Notes: generated from the sequence alone by a model not told the origin. A stretch of DNA of 64,000 bases from S015-6 sp964384945 (GCA_964384945.1 CAYLMK010000015.1:65535-129534), one strand, 5' to 3'. Counted from the stretch's first letter, positions 9,159 to 17,957 are shown. Program-made: numbers and translations.

Positions 9159-10469
9159 ATGGCAAGGACGACGAAGGATCTGCTGGCCGCGCGCGAAAGG
9201 AACGTGCCGAGGGGGCCGTTCAACATCCACCCCATCTTCGCCAGGGAGGCGAAGGGCGCCTTGATCACCTCGGTGGACGGAGAGGAATTCATCGACTTCG
9301 CCTCCGGCATCGGAACCGTCAACGTGGGGCACTGTCCGGAGTCGGTCGTGAAGGCCGTCGTGGACCAGTGCGACAAGTTTCTGCACACCTGCTTTCACGT
9401 GGTCATGTACGAGCCGTACGTCGAGCTGGCCGAGCGGCTCAACGCCCTGACCCCCGGGGACTTCCCCAAGAAGACGATGTTTGTCAGCAGCGGAGCGGAG
9501 GCTGTGGAGAACGGAGTGAAGATCGCCCGCTACTTCACGGGCCGTCCGGGCGTGATCGCCTTTGAACAGGGCTTCCATGGACGGACGCTCCTCGCGATGA
9601 GCCTGACGAGCAAGGTGAAACCGTACAAGCTAGGCTTCGGCCCGTTTGCGCCCGAGGTCTACCGCATGCCGTACCCGTACTGTTATCGCTGCACGTTCGG
9701 GTTGACGTACCCGGACTGCAGGCTCGCATGCGCGGAGCGCCTGGAAGACTTCTTCGTCAACCACCAGGCGGCCGAGCAGGTCGCCGCGGTGATCGTCGAG
9801 CCCGTAGCGGGAGAAGGAGGGTTCATCGTACCCCCGGAGGGCTACCTGGCCCGGCTGCAAGAGATCTGCCGGCGCCACGGCATCGTCCTGATCCTGGATG
9901 AGATCCAGTCCGGGATGGGGAGGACCGGGAGGCTTTTTGCGAGCGAGTTCTTCGGCGTGGCGCCGGACATCCTGCTGACAGCCAAGTCGCTGGCCGCCGG
10001 GCTGCCCCTTGCGGGGGTGACGGGCAGGGCCGAGGTCATGGATGCCCCGCATGTGGGAGGGCTGGGAGGAACCTTCGGCGGGAATCCGGTGGCGTGCCGC
10101 GCCGCGCTCGCCGTGCTCGATCTGATCGAAAAGGAGAATCTGCTCGCGAAATCCCGTGCGATCGGAGAAACAATCGCGGCCGCCATGAGCGCCTGGATGG
10201 ACAGGTACCGGATCGTCGGAGACGTTCGTGGCATCGGGGCGATGCGGGGCTTCGAGCTGGTCAAGGACCGGGCGACAAAGGAACCCGCGGCCGACCAGAC
10301 CCGGCAGATCGTCTCCGCCTGCAGGGCCCGGGGCCTTCTCACCCTGAGCTGCGGGAGCTACGGAAACGTGATCAGAATCCTCGCGCCCCTCGTCATCACG
10401 GAACCGCAGCTCGACAAGGGGCTCGCGATTCTGGAAGAGGCGATCGCCGAGGCGGACGCGAGCCTCTGA
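9159..10469 (+). CDS. class III PLP aminotransferase (4-aminobutyrate aminotransferase-like)
   Basis: 436 residues from ATG 9159. It has the class III omega-aminotransferase layout: an N-terminal substrate loop (GEEFIDFASGIGTVNVGH), the cofactor region FVSSGAEAVENGVKIAR, the aspartate loop ILDEIQSGMGRTG and the PLP-lysine segment LTAKSLAAGLPLAGVTG. Length is normal for GabT-type enzymes, which move an amino group from a terminal amine such as 4-aminobutyrate to 2-oxoglutarate, giving a semialdehyde. An extra Cys-bearing segment (YCYRCTFGLTYPDC) near residue 170 is seen in several GabT homologues. It stands alone behind its own promoter with no succinate-semialdehyde dehydrogenase nearby, so the exact amine is not fixed. 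Confidence 0.85.
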   Translation: MARTTKDLLAARERNVPRGPFNIHPIFAREAKGALITSVDGEEFIDFASGIGTVNVGHCPESVVKAVVDQCDKFLHTCFHVVMYEPYVELAERLNALTPGDFPKKTMFVSSGAEAVENGVKIARYFTGRPGVIAFEQGFHGRTLLAMSLTSKVKPYKLGFGPFAPEVYRMPYPYCYRCTFGLTYPDCRLACAERLEDFFVNHQAAEQVAAVIVEPVAGEGGFIVPPEGYLARLQEICRRHGIVLILDEIQSGMGRTGRLFASEFFGVAPDILLTAKSLAAGLPLAGVTGRAEVMDAPHVGGLGGTFGGNPVACRAALAVLDLIEKENLLAKSRAIGETIAAAMSAWMDRYRIVGDVRGIGAMRGFELVKDRATKEPAADQTRQIVSACRARGLLTLSCGSYGNVIRILAPLVITEPQLDKGLAILEEAIAEADASL

Positions 10470-10537
10470 AGGGAGGTCTCCGGTTTCCTTCTTCCCTGCG
10501 GGCTGGATTCCGGATGTCGCCGGTTCCCGAGGAATGA

Positions 10538-10610
10538 GGCGTAGTTGCGCTACCTTGAATGACGAGGGAGGGCGCCGGACGCCACAGACGGGAGTCTTTC
10601 AGCAGCCTCT
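10538..10610. repeat. probable dispersed intergenic repeat
   Basis: The non-coding stretch from GGCGTAGTTGCGCTACCTTG to GTCTTTCAGCAGCCTC resembles repeats I associate with deltaproteobacterial intergenic regions ending in TTTCAGCAGCC. Only one copy is visible here, so this rests on recollection of similar elements. Confidence 0.35.
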
Positions 10611-10611
10611 C

Positions 10612-11106
10612 CTAGGCCTTCCTTCGGGGCCGGAAGGTCAGGACGCAGGCGTCATCCAGCTGGGTTGTCCACAGATCCATGGTGTACTCAAAGACGCTGC
10701 CGAAGAATCCGTGGTCGAAGGCGTCGGCGTGCTCGCACATGTCCGCGACCTCGGCCCGGGAGAGCCCGGCCATGCGCCAGGCTTCCTTGAGGGGGCAGCG
10801 GGGAAATCTGACGACCAGCTCTTCGGAACCGGATCGCACGACGTGAGGATCATTGAGTTCCCCTCCCGCCGGCAGGAACCCGAGCAGCCAGTCCCGGAAG
10901 CCCTCGAGATCCTTCGGATAGTCCATCCGCTTCGCCATGTTGGCGCCGTGATGGTAGAGCGCGCGCTTGAAGATGGCGGCCGACCGTTCCGCTCCCAGCT
11001 CCCTTCGCATCTCCCGCAGAACCTCGGTGTAGATCAGTGCGCGGTTGGCGTGCGCCAGGAAGACATCCTTGCGAAGGGCTTCGATTCTCTCTCTGTCTCC
11101 GCTCAT
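10612..11106 (-). CDS. L-2-amino-thiazoline-4-carboxylate hydrolase family protein
   Basis: 164 residues, soluble, no signal peptide. The sequence fits the ATC-hydrolase-like family: an N-terminal helical segment (ALIYTEVLREMRRELGAERS), a central RFPRCPLKEAWRMAGLS motif with Cys, and a C-terminal WTTQLDDACVLTFRPRR. The family is named for a Pseudomonas enzyme of L-cysteine synthesis from aminothiazoline carboxylate, but most members in anaerobes are uncharacterised. It is 10 bp downstream of the DUF4136 lipoprotein on the same strand, so the two may be co-transcribed. Confidence 0.7.
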   Translation of the reverse strand: MSGDRERIEALRKDVFLAHANRALIYTEVLREMRRELGAERSAAIFKRALYHHGANMAKRMDYPKDLEGFRDWLLGFLPAGGELNDPHVVRSGSEELVVRFPRCPLKEAWRMAGLSRAEVADMCEHADAFDHGFFGSVFEYTMDLWTTQLDDACVLTFRPRRKA

Positions 11107-11116
11107 GTTCCCCCTT

Positions 11117-11653
11117 TCATGGGCCGGGAGGAAACCCGGCCAGGATCTTCCGCACGTCCTCGTTGATGTCTTCCTGCATCTTCTCCGGTTTCGCGTACTT
11201 TCTCACGATGCCGGTGGCCATCCCACGCCAGACAAGTTCTTTCTTCTTTGCGTCTACGATATCGATCACCAGGGTGCCTTCCTCAAAGTAGCTCACGTCG
11301 ACCCGCCCGCCGTAAGGCCCCCACCAGGGGTCGTACCAGCCGTAGCGACCATAGTCCTGAATGCGCATGCGTTCCTTGATCCCCGCGTGGACGACGACCA
11401 CGAAGTCGGCCCGTTCCGTCTCGGCCAGCGAATAGCCCTTGGATCCGAGGACCTTGTCCACCGCTATCTGGACGCGCTTCTTGACGAGGGGGTTCTTTGC
11501 CAGTTCGTCGTCCGGCATTTCCGCTTCCGACCACGCATAGTTCTTGTAGGTCTGAAAGTCGACCTCCCGGTCATAATCGTGTTTCACGGAGACCGAGGAA
11601 CAGCCCTGCAGTGCGAGCGAAAGAACTCCCAACACCGCTGCGACCCTCCTCAT
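11117..11653 (-). CDS. DUF4136 lipoprotein
   Basis: 178 residues; AGGAGGTGACATC directly precedes the ATG, which fixes the start. The lipobox LALQGC gives a lipid-anchored Cys at about residue 18. The mature part matches DUF4136: KHDYDREVDFQTYKNYAW near the N-terminus, a central ADFVVVVHAGIKE strand, and ELVWRGMATGIV near the end. A Gly/Trp/Tyr-rich insert (YGRYGWYDPWWGPYGG) is typical of the family. The function is unknown; these are periplasm-facing lipoproteins of the envelope. Confidence 0.8.
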   Translation of the reverse strand: MRRVAAVLGVLSLALQGCSSVSVKHDYDREVDFQTYKNYAWSEAEMPDDELAKNPLVKKRVQIAVDKVLGSKGYSLAETERADFVVVVHAGIKERMRIQDYGRYGWYDPWWGPYGGRVDVSYFEEGTLVIDIVDAKKKELVWRGMATGIVRKYAKPEKMQEDINEDVRKILAGFPPGP

Positions 11654-11730
11654 GATGTCACCTCCTGTCGGCGCTTCTGTGCTTGCGTTCGAAAACCCGC
11701 TGCGGGGCTCTTTCCCCAGGGTCTTCCACG

Positions 11731-13215
11731 TTACGGGGATGGGCTGAACAAGGCCCCATCGCGCACCCTCTCCAGGGCCATCCCGTTGATCTCCTCGGCT
11801 CGTGCGGCCGAAGAGGACTCTGTGTAGCAACGCAATTCCGGCGCGTTCCCGGAAGGTCTCAGGTGGACGACATCCCCGTTACCGAAGGCGATGCGTGCGC
11901 CGTCCGTGAAGTCCAAAGACGCCGGCGGGTCGAAAAGATCCTGAAAGGCCCGTGCGGCGAGGGTCGCCCCCTCCTTCCTGAATCGTTCGACGATCTGCGC
12001 TCCCCGCTCGCTCGGGAAATTCCTGACGATGCCGCTGTGCGTGAAGCGTGGGGGAAGCCCGGAGACGAGGGCGGAGACGGGACATCTCCGCTCGACAGAC
12101 AGGAAGAGGAGGGCGAGGACCGGGAGAACCGCGTCCCTCGTGGGCAAGGCCCTCAGCAAGCCCGTGCAGCCCGGCCTTCGGATATCCGTTGCGGTCAGAA
12201 AGCCCCCGTTGGCCTCGTAGCCCACCACCTTGCCGTATCCCTCCCGCACCGCATTCTGCATGGATTCGATCACGTAGGGGGAACCGATCTTCGTCCGGAA
12301 GGTTTTGCCGAACCGGCCGCACAGCTCCAGGGCGGTGTTGCAGCTCACCGGGGCGGAAACGCTGTCCGCGCCCAGGAATTCCGCTGCGAGAATCCCCAGG
12401 ACATCGCCCCGCACCACCCTGCCCGTCTCGTCCGTCACCAGAGGGCGGTCCCCGTCGCCGTCCGCAGAGACCAGGGCATGGGCTCCGTGCTCACGGACCC
12501 AGCCGGCCAGGCCGTTTGCATCTTCCACGGCCTCCGTATCCACCGGTACGAAGGCCCCGGACCATCCGACGTTGACGACTTCCGCGCCGAGGCCGCGCAG
12601 AATCCTCGGGAAGATTTCCCGCGAGACCGTCGAATGCTGGTAGAAGACGATCCTCAGGCCATGCATGCAGCCGGAAGGAAAGAACCTGAGGAACCTCAGC
12701 TCGTAAAGATTTCCGGCAAGCGGGCTCTCTTTCATGCGGGGGCGGCCGTATTCCGGACGCAGAGCGCCCTGATCGGTGAAAAAGGGGCCCGACTCGCCCC
12801 TGAGGAACTCCCTGTCTTCCCTGATCGCCTCGTAGAGGCGGACGATCTGCCGTTCATCCGGCTTGAGCACCTCGCCCCAGGGCATATTGAATTTGATGCC
12901 GTTGCGGTCGTCCGGGATGTGGCTGCCGGTGACCATGATGCTTGCCGCGTTTTGTTCGATCCCGAGGCAGGTGAGGGCGGGCGTCGGGATCGTGCCGCAG
13001 AAATCCAAGGCCAGGCCTGCCCGGCGGACCGCAAAGGCCACGGCCCCGGCAATGCGCGGGGTGCTCGCTCGGAGGTCTCCGGCAAGGAGAACCTTCTCGG
13101 CGTCCGATTCCCGTTTCAGGTATTCGAGGAAGGCGCGGGTGCAAAGAAAGCACTCCCGGTCCGTCATCTCGTCCACCAGCCCGCGGACTCCGCTCGTACC
13201 GAATTTCAAAGGCAT
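11731..13215 (-). CDS. phosphohexomutase (phosphomannomutase/phosphoglucomutase family)
   Basis: 494 residues with the four-domain alpha-D-phosphohexomutase layout. FGTSGVRG lies at the N-terminus, the phosphoserine loop reads VTGSHIP (Ser98, where most members have T[AG]SHNP), the metal loop DGDGDRP lies near residue 256, the sugar loop VGYEANGG near 345, and the C-terminal phosphate loop RPSGNAPELRCYTES near 463. It interconverts 1- and 6-phosphates of a hexose for glycan precursor supply. The Asn-to-Ile change in the phosphoserine loop is unusual but leaves the Ser intact. Sugar preference cannot be read from the sequence. Confidence 0.85.
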   Translation of the reverse strand: MPLKFGTSGVRGLVDEMTDRECFLCTRAFLEYLKRESDAEKVLLAGDLRASTPRIAGAVAFAVRRAGLALDFCGTIPTPALTCLGIEQNAASIMVTGSHIPDDRNGIKFNMPWGEVLKPDERQIVRLYEAIREDREFLRGESGPFFTDQGALRPEYGRPRMKESPLAGNLYELRFLRFFPSGCMHGLRIVFYQHSTVSREIFPRILRGLGAEVVNVGWSGAFVPVDTEAVEDANGLAGWVREHGAHALVSADGDGDRPLVTDETGRVVRGDVLGILAAEFLGADSVSAPVSCNTALELCGRFGKTFRTKIGSPYVIESMQNAVREGYGKVVGYEANGGFLTATDIRRPGCTGLLRALPTRDAVLPVLALLFLSVERRCPVSALVSGLPPRFTHSGIVRNFPSERGAQIVERFRKEGATLAARAFQDLFDPPASLDFTDGARIAFGNGDVVHLRPSGNAPELRCYTESSSAARAEEINGMALERVRDGALFSPSP

Positions 13216-13356
13216 GGCCCTCCTACCTCATGCGCATCCGCGGCCGTCCCGGCGCGGAAACCTCCTAGCATCTACTTTACCTGATTGCCCCGGACCCGGT
13301 CGAGTGCCGCCCGCAGGATGCTCTTGGGAAGGGGGCTCGCGCGAGGAGAAGGGGGA

Positions 13357-14004
13357 TCAGTCAGGCCCCACGCGAATACAGACATTCAGGTGGAGGTGCC
13401 GGATTCCGAGCCTTTGTATCGGAATCTGAAAGACGCTGCCGTCCCGGATGCCCGGAGGCACGTTTACGGTGAGGGTCCTTTTTCCCCAAAGCCATCCTTT
13501 CCCGTCGCAGTGCAGGCAAGGGAACGGGAAGGAGTCGCCCCGGCCGCCGCAGAAGGGACAGTGACGGTAGATCGGAACCTCCAACGGGACGCGGATGCCC
13601 GAGGCGGCCTCGTCCGGATCCAGGATGAATTCCACGTTCAGGTCCTTCAGGGATTCGACCTTACGGACGGGGCCGAAGAAATCCCGCCGTATGTGATCGA
13701 GGATCTCTTCGATGTCCGGCAGGACGGTGCCGAAATCCTCCCAGAGAGACAAGGGACCTCGATGGGCGGGCTCGGGTGCGGAATCGAAACGGCTTTCATG
13801 GGCCTTCAGTTGGTGGTTGTAGGACCGGCGTCTTTCCTCGTCACGAAGCACCTCGTAGGCTTCCTGCACGTCCCGAAATCTCTTCGGATCCGGCTCCCGG
13901 CTCCGGTCCGGATGGAAACGCAAGACCTGCCTGCGGTGGGCCCTCCGGATCTCGTCCGCCGTTGCATCCCGCGACACATCAAGAATGAAGTAATAGTCCT
14001 TCAT
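13357..14004 (-). CDS. DnaJ-like co-chaperone with half zinc finger
   Basis: 215 residues from ATG 14004; GAGGAGTTGAGG lies at good spacing before it, ruling against a TTG six bases further up. Residues 1-66 are a J-domain with HPD at 31-33, which stimulates DnaK. Residues 120-215 resemble the DnaJ C-terminal substrate-binding part, but only two of the usual four CxxCxGxG zinc motifs are present (CPFCGGRG at 149, CLHCDGKG at 163), followed by NVPPGIRDG. It is a miniature DnaJ. It is divergent from the Hsp20 gene across 229 bp, so a shared stress response is plausible. Confidence 0.75.
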   Translation of the reverse strand: MKDYYFILDVSRDATADEIRRAHRRQVLRFHPDRSREPDPKRFRDVQEAYEVLRDEERRRSYNHQLKAHESRFDSAPEPAHRGPLSLWEDFGTVLPDIEEILDHIRRDFFGPVRKVESLKDLNVEFILDPDEAASGIRVPLEVPIYRHCPFCGGRGDSFPFPCLHCDGKGWLWGKRTLTVNVPPGIRDGSVFQIPIQRLGIRHLHLNVCIRVGPD

Positions 14005-14233
14005 CCTCAACTCCTCCTCGTCCGACAGAAGAAGCAGCGGATTCGGTCACGCAGCCCTCAATACCCTGTCCATAATCACGGAGACGGTGACGGTCAAGTC
14101 CTCAAATCCGGGAAAAAAGTTGCGAAGGGAAGGGAGGAAAACTCGGGAGCGGGGCTTGACCGCTCGGGTCACCATGATTAACTCTTGCCTGCTTGTGTAC
14201 CATTTCATCAACAACTTGAACAGGAGGTGCGCC

Positions 14234-14677
14234 ATGATGGTTCGTTGGGACCCCTACCGCGACATCGATGCCCTTCAGAGAAATATCAACCGCCTTTTCG
14301 GCGATTCGGCTTCCACGAGACATTCCGGGCGGGAAGGCTCCGAGGCAGTGTGGATGCCCCCGGTAAATACGTACGAGGACAAAGAGGGATTTACCCTCAC
14401 ATGCGACCTCCCCGGTCTGGGGCAGAAGGATGTGAGGCTGAATCTGGACAAGGACACGCTTACGATTTCGGGCACGCGGAGAATCGAATTCGAGGATAAA
14501 CGGGAGAACTACCAAAGAATCGAGAGCGCATTCGGCTCCTTCAGCAGATCTTTCACCATCCCCGCGACCGTGGATGCCGAAAAGATTTCAGCCCATATGG
14601 AGAACGGGGTCTTGTCCGTACGGCTTCCCAAGCGAGAGGAGAGCAAGCCCAAGCAGATCGAGGTGAGAATAAAATAG
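14234..14677 (+). CDS. small heat shock protein, Hsp20/alpha-crystallin family
   Basis: 147 residues from ATG 14234, preceded by CAGGAGGTGCGCC. The short N-terminal arm (RWDPYRDIDALQRNINRLF) is followed by the alpha-crystallin domain (WMPPVNTYEDKEGFTLTCDL to ARMENGVLSVRLPKR-like end), closing with KPKQIEVRIK. Such proteins are ATP-independent holdases that keep unfolded proteins soluble. The upstream region has CTTGAC at 14155 and CCATGATT at 14172, reminiscent of a heat-shock promoter but with short spacing, so regulation by sigma32 is only a suggestion. It pairs with the divergent DnaJ-like gene. Confidence 0.9.
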   Translation: MMVRWDPYRDIDALQRNINRLFGDSASTRHSGREGSEAVWMPPVNTYEDKEGFTLTCDLPGLGQKDVRLNLDKDTLTISGTRRIEFEDKRENYQRIESAFGSFSRSFTIPATVDAEKISAHMENGVLSVRLPKREESKPKQIEVRIK

Positions 14678-14750
14678 AGACGGATCGGGGTTCTACGCAC
14701 GCCTCCGCCCTTCCGGGCGAAAAGCGTCCTTCGACCTTGGGGGCCGGGGG

Positions 14751-15734
14751 CTAGATATATCTGTTTTCCTTGAACCACCGGGCTGCTTCGGTGATGCTCT
14801 GCTCAATCGGCCGCTCTCCGAGCCCAAGCTGCGTCCGGGCCTTGGAGCAGTCCCACCAGGAGAAGTGGCTCCCGACCCGGACCCAGGACGCACTTGTCAA
14901 TGGGGGCTTCCGGGTGAAGGACGCAAGCAGCTCATAGGCATGGCCTGAGAGTACGGCCACGCCCACAGGGAGTCGAATCGAGGGGGATTTTCCCATTCCG
15001 GTTACCGCGACGATCAGATCGAAGAACTCCTTGATCCCGACGTTTCGATTTCCAAGGATGTATTTCTCGCCGACCCGACCCTTTTCCATGGCCGCAACGA
15101 TACCCCTGGCGCAGTCCGCCACGTCGATGACATTGATGCCGCCGTCCACATAACCCGGAAGCTTTCCTTTCATGATCTGGATGAGCAAGGCTCCCGAAGG
15201 TGTGGGCTCGCTGTCCCGCGGTCCGATCGGTACTGTCGGGTTCACGATCACGACCGGCAGCCCGTTACGCACGAATTCCAGAGCCGCCTGCTCGGCGCGG
15301 TACTTGGAGATGTAGTAGGGGTCCCGCGTGGCATGCAGATTGAACTCGGCGGTTTCATCAGCCGGCGTTCTCCCGTGGGCACCGAGCGCAGCCACGGAAC
15401 TGCAGTAAACGACCTTCCGAATTCCTGCGTCGGCACATGCCTGCAGGACGTTTCGGGTCCCCTGTTCATTGGCACGGTACATGACTCCGGGGTCCGGCAG
15501 CCAGTTGGCGTAGACGGCCGCCAGGTGAAACACGCGGTCGCACCCCTGGACCGCGCGGCGGACCGACTGCGGATCGAGGATGTCGCCGCAGAACAACTCG
15601 AGGCGCAGGCCGTCCAGGTTCCCCATGCCGCTCGTCTTCCTCACCAGGCAGCGGACACACTCTCCCTTATCGACAAGCTCGCGGGTGACGGCCGAGCCGA
15701 TGAATCCCGTGGCGCCGGTGATCAAGGTGGTCAT
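14751..15734 (-). CDS. NAD(P)-dependent epimerase/reductase, HpnA-like extended SDR
   Basis: 327 residues. The N-terminal Rossmann motif is TLITGATGFIGSAV, the cofactor-side signature HLAAVYANW follows, and the catalytic YxxxK is YYISKYRAE near residue 143, with Ser in CSSVAALG. Closest in style to dihydroflavonol-reductase-like enzymes and to HpnA, the sugar epimerase found beside hopanoid genes. No squalene-hopene cyclase is adjacent, though an isoprenoid operon lies 4 kb away on the same strand. The substrate is unproven: a lipid-linked sugar or ketone reduction would fit. Confidence 0.7.
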   Translation of the reverse strand: MTTLITGATGFIGSAVTRELVDKGECVRCLVRKTSGMGNLDGLRLELFCGDILDPQSVRRAVQGCDRVFHLAAVYANWLPDPGVMYRANEQGTRNVLQACADAGIRKVVYCSSVAALGAHGRTPADETAEFNLHATRDPYYISKYRAEQAALEFVRNGLPVVIVNPTVPIGPRDSEPTPSGALLIQIMKGKLPGYVDGGINVIDVADCARGIVAAMEKGRVGEKYILGNRNVGIKEFFDLIVAVTGMGKSPSIRLPVGVAVLSGHAYELLASFTRKPPLTSASWVRVGSHFSWWDCSKARTQLGLGERPIEQSITEAARWFKENRYI

Positions 15735-15746
15735 GGACGGTTTCTC

Positions 15747-16247
15747 CTAGAGGTTCTCTCTCTGAATGAAGATCCCCTTGTCGACCTTCGAAAAAAAGTC
15801 CTGGTAGAACTTGGCGTCCTCGATCTGCTTCACGCCCATCACCCCGCCTCGGTTGTCGTACGTCTTGATCTGGAAATTGAGGCGCACCCGGGTCTCCGAC
15901 CCGAACTCGCTTACATTTGCCGTCGCCTCGACAATCGAGTTCTTGGGCCAGGTGGCCTTGTTCTTTGAAAGCAGCTTCAGCAGAAGAGCTTGGGTCTTGT
16001 CTTCCACATTCATCTCTTTTGTCGCCGTCAGGAGTCCGAGATCGAGCACCGCGTTCTTGACGATGTACCCTTCATCCTGAAGGGTATTCAGCACGGCCTT
16101 CATCACCATCTTGGTGTCGTTGGTGCCGTAAGATCTGGTCTGGTATTCGCGTATCTGAAGCTGCGTTTTCGGCTGCGTTCCGGATGCGGTAGCGCAACCG
16201 CCGAAAAACAGGCCTGCGATCATAGCCAGGAGCCACGTTCTTTTCAT
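15747..16247 (-). CDS. small conserved lipoprotein
   Basis: 166 residues with a clear lipoprotein signal (KRTWLLAMIAGLFFGGCATA, Cys near residue 18). The mature domain mixes alpha and beta (REYQTRSYGTNDTKMVMKAV, then TRVRLNFQIKTYDNRGG), a layout seen in envelope lipoproteins that pair with SmpA/OmlA-like proteins. I do not recognise a named family. It is followed 12 bp on by the HpnA-like gene and preceded 21 bp by the SmpA-like lipoprotein, so the three may be one unit. Confidence 0.6.
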   Translation of the reverse strand: MKRTWLLAMIAGLFFGGCATASGTQPKTQLQIREYQTRSYGTNDTKMVMKAVLNTLQDEGYIVKNAVLDLGLLTATKEMNVEDKTQALLLKLLSKNKATWPKNSIVEATANVSEFGSETRVRLNFQIKTYDNRGGVMGVKQIEDAKFYQDFFSKVDKGIFIQRENL

Positions 16248-16268
16248 GGGCCGCTTCCCGTCCAGGGC

Positions 16269-16736
16269 CTAGAACTTGCTCGTGTGGTAGGAAAACGATT
16301 CCACTAGGCCGGAGTTCTTGTCGAACTTGATGACCACGGTGAGCGTCTTCTGCGTCGTGGCCATCGCGCCGGCCCCTCTCGCGTAGGAACCGCCGACGCC
16401 TCCCAAGATCAGGGCATCTCCCGCAACCCCGCCTGCGCCGACGGCGCCTCCCAGGCTGCCGCCGCTTCCGGAATACGACGCCTCGGTCGCTATCTTGTCG
16501 TAGACCCAGGTTTCCTTGCCCTCCGCGTCCTTCGTCACGATGTTCGGCGAGCCCAGGGCCGATGCGACGTCCGCCTGCGACATGCCGACCCGTATTTCTT
16601 TCTGGACGATGCCGATGGTCATCTCTCTTTCCTTTGAGGAGCCCAGGTTCTGCTGGTGCTTTGCGGCGCTCGCGCATCCCAGCGCCATGGCGGCGATCAG
16701 AACAAGGCCTCTGTGAATCAGCGCAGACGCCTGCAT
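16269..16736 (-). CDS. SmpA/OmlA (BamE-like) domain lipoprotein
   Basis: 155 residues from ATG 16736, chosen over an ATG 6 bases upstream because GGAAAGGA then has normal spacing. The lipobox is MALGC (Cys near residue 21). The SmpA/OmlA core is visible as VGMSQADVASALGSPNIV, with the usual ETWVYDK strand after it. A Gly/Ala-rich insert (GSGGSLGGAVGAGGVAGDA) resembles a glycine-zipper segment. BamE-type proteins sit in the outer membrane inner leaflet; this one is probably a paralogue, not the BAM subunit itself. Confidence 0.65.
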   Translation of the reverse strand: MQASALIHRGLVLIAAMALGCASAAKHQQNLGSSKEREMTIGIVQKEIRVGMSQADVASALGSPNIVTKDAEGKETWVYDKIATEASYSGSGGSLGGAVGAGGVAGDALILGGVGGSYARGAGAMATTQKTLTVVIKFDKNSGLVESFSYHTSKF

Positions 16737-16823
16737 GGTCATTCCTTTCCGACCGAAGGGTTTTCACTCCCGGAACACCCAAGGAAAACAACAAGATACG
16801 AATACAATGGGGAGCAGCTGAAG

Positions 16824-17084
16824 TCAAGGGAGAAGATATCGACTCGCGTTTCCGCGGGCATAGCTTCTCCCGGGCTGGCAGGGGAAGTCGGGGCCTCCAC
16901 CGCCGAACAGGCTGTGCGCAAAAAGGAGTTTCCACCTTGACGTGGAGGAGGCCAGCGTGGCCTGAAGCCATGCCCGCTGGGTCGGCCCCAGCGCATAGCC
17001 CTCCGGCCGATTGAGCACGTACGGATCGTAGGTCGAAAACGCCAGCGGATCGAGCCAGATCAAATCCCCGAAAGGTCTCGAGAG
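16824..17084 (-). pseudogene. fragment of a metallophosphatase (PhoD-like) gene
   Basis: A minus-strand frame in this otherwise non-coding 456-bp gap encodes LGPTQRAWLQATLASSTSRW followed by KLLFAHSLFGGGG. This matches the part of PhoD/alkaline-phosphatase-like metallophosphatases where a LG..Q..WL helix precedes a metal-binding His in a FAHH-like strand. Neither the N-terminal metal site nor a normal C-terminus is present, so this looks like a decayed remnant. No other gene is seen between 16737 and 17198. Confidence 0.45.
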
Positions 17085-17198
17085 GCCTCCCGCTTGTCTT
17101 GCCGGCTCGTTTCCCTGTATGGTTGAAAGGGCTGCCCGCTGCGACGGGAAACTGTCGACAGCCGGAACGCAAGTTTTTTTCAGAAAAGGGAGACGGAA

Positions 17199-17957
17199 AT
17201 GGTCGACTACAAAGGGTACCGTTTCATTCGATTCGAGACGGAGGGGAGGATCCTTACGGCGACCCTGAACCGGCCGGAGTGCCTGAACGCGGTGAACGCA
17301 GAAATGCATTCCGAACTCGTGCAGATGTACGCGGATTTCGACAGGGACGAAGAGGCGGACGCGATGATCCTGACCGGAGCCGGAAGAGGATTCTGTTCCG
17401 GCGGCGACATTTCCGGGGGACTTCTAAAAGGGGAGGATCCGGAAAAGGCCAAGGAGCGGATCTTCCGAGAGGCCCGGAGGCTGATCCTGAACATCCTGGA
17501 GGTGGACAAGCCGATTCTCGCCGCGGTGAACGGCCCTGCAGCGGGCCTGGGCGTGACGCTGGCCCTCTTCTGCGACATCGTCTATGCGTCCGACAAGGCC
17601 CGGCTCGGGGACACACACGTCAAGGTCGGTATCGCGGCGGGGGACGGAGGTGCGGTGATCTGGCCCCTCCTCGTCGGGGTCAACCGGGCAAAGGAACTGC
17701 TCATGACCGGAGACATGCTTTCCGCCGAGGAGGCCTTCCGGATCGGCCTCGTCAACCACGTGGTGCCCCATGAAGAATTGATGAACGTCGTCCGCCGCAG
17801 GGCCGGACAGCTTCTGTCCGGAAACGCGCAGGCGATTCGGGGAACGAAGAAGTCGGTGAACGCCTACATCCACTGGATGGTCAACCAGGTCCTGGACCTC
17901 TCGATGCATCTCGAGAAGGAATGCTTCGACCGGATGCTTCGGCCCTCGGCCGGCTGA
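17199..17957 (+). CDS. crotonase/enoyl-CoA hydratase family, variant active site
   Basis: 252 residues from ATG 17199 with AAGGGAGA before it. The crotonase fold is clear: the CoA-binding loop GRGFCSGGDIS and oxyanion-hole helix NGPAAGLGVTLALFCDI. Classical hydratases have two catalytic glutamates, in GGGCEL and in QPE; here these positions read GLGVTL and GDTHVKVG, and an Asp appears in AAGDGG. The protein is therefore unlikely to be a standard enoyl-CoA hydratase and may be an isomerase, hydrolase or decarboxylase of the family. It stands alone, 145 bp before a DNA-binding protein gene. Confidence 0.75.
   Translation: MVDYKGYRFIRFETEGRILTATLNRPECLNAVNAEMHSELVQMYADFDRDEEADAMILTGAGRGFCSGGDISGGLLKGEDPEKAKERIFREARRLILNILEVDKPILAAVNGPAAGLGVTLALFCDIVYASDKARLGDTHVKVGIAAGDGGAVIWPLLVGVNRAKELLMTGDMLSAEEAFRIGLVNHVVPHEELMNVVRRRAGQLLSGNAQAIRGTKKSVNAYIHWMVNQVLDLSMHLEKECFDRMLRPSAG

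Noticed and set aside
14155..14179. Possible sigma32 promoter before the Hsp20 gene
   Set aside because: CTTGAC and CCATGATT are only 11 bp apart, shorter than known heat-shock promoters, so it is noted only in the gene entry.
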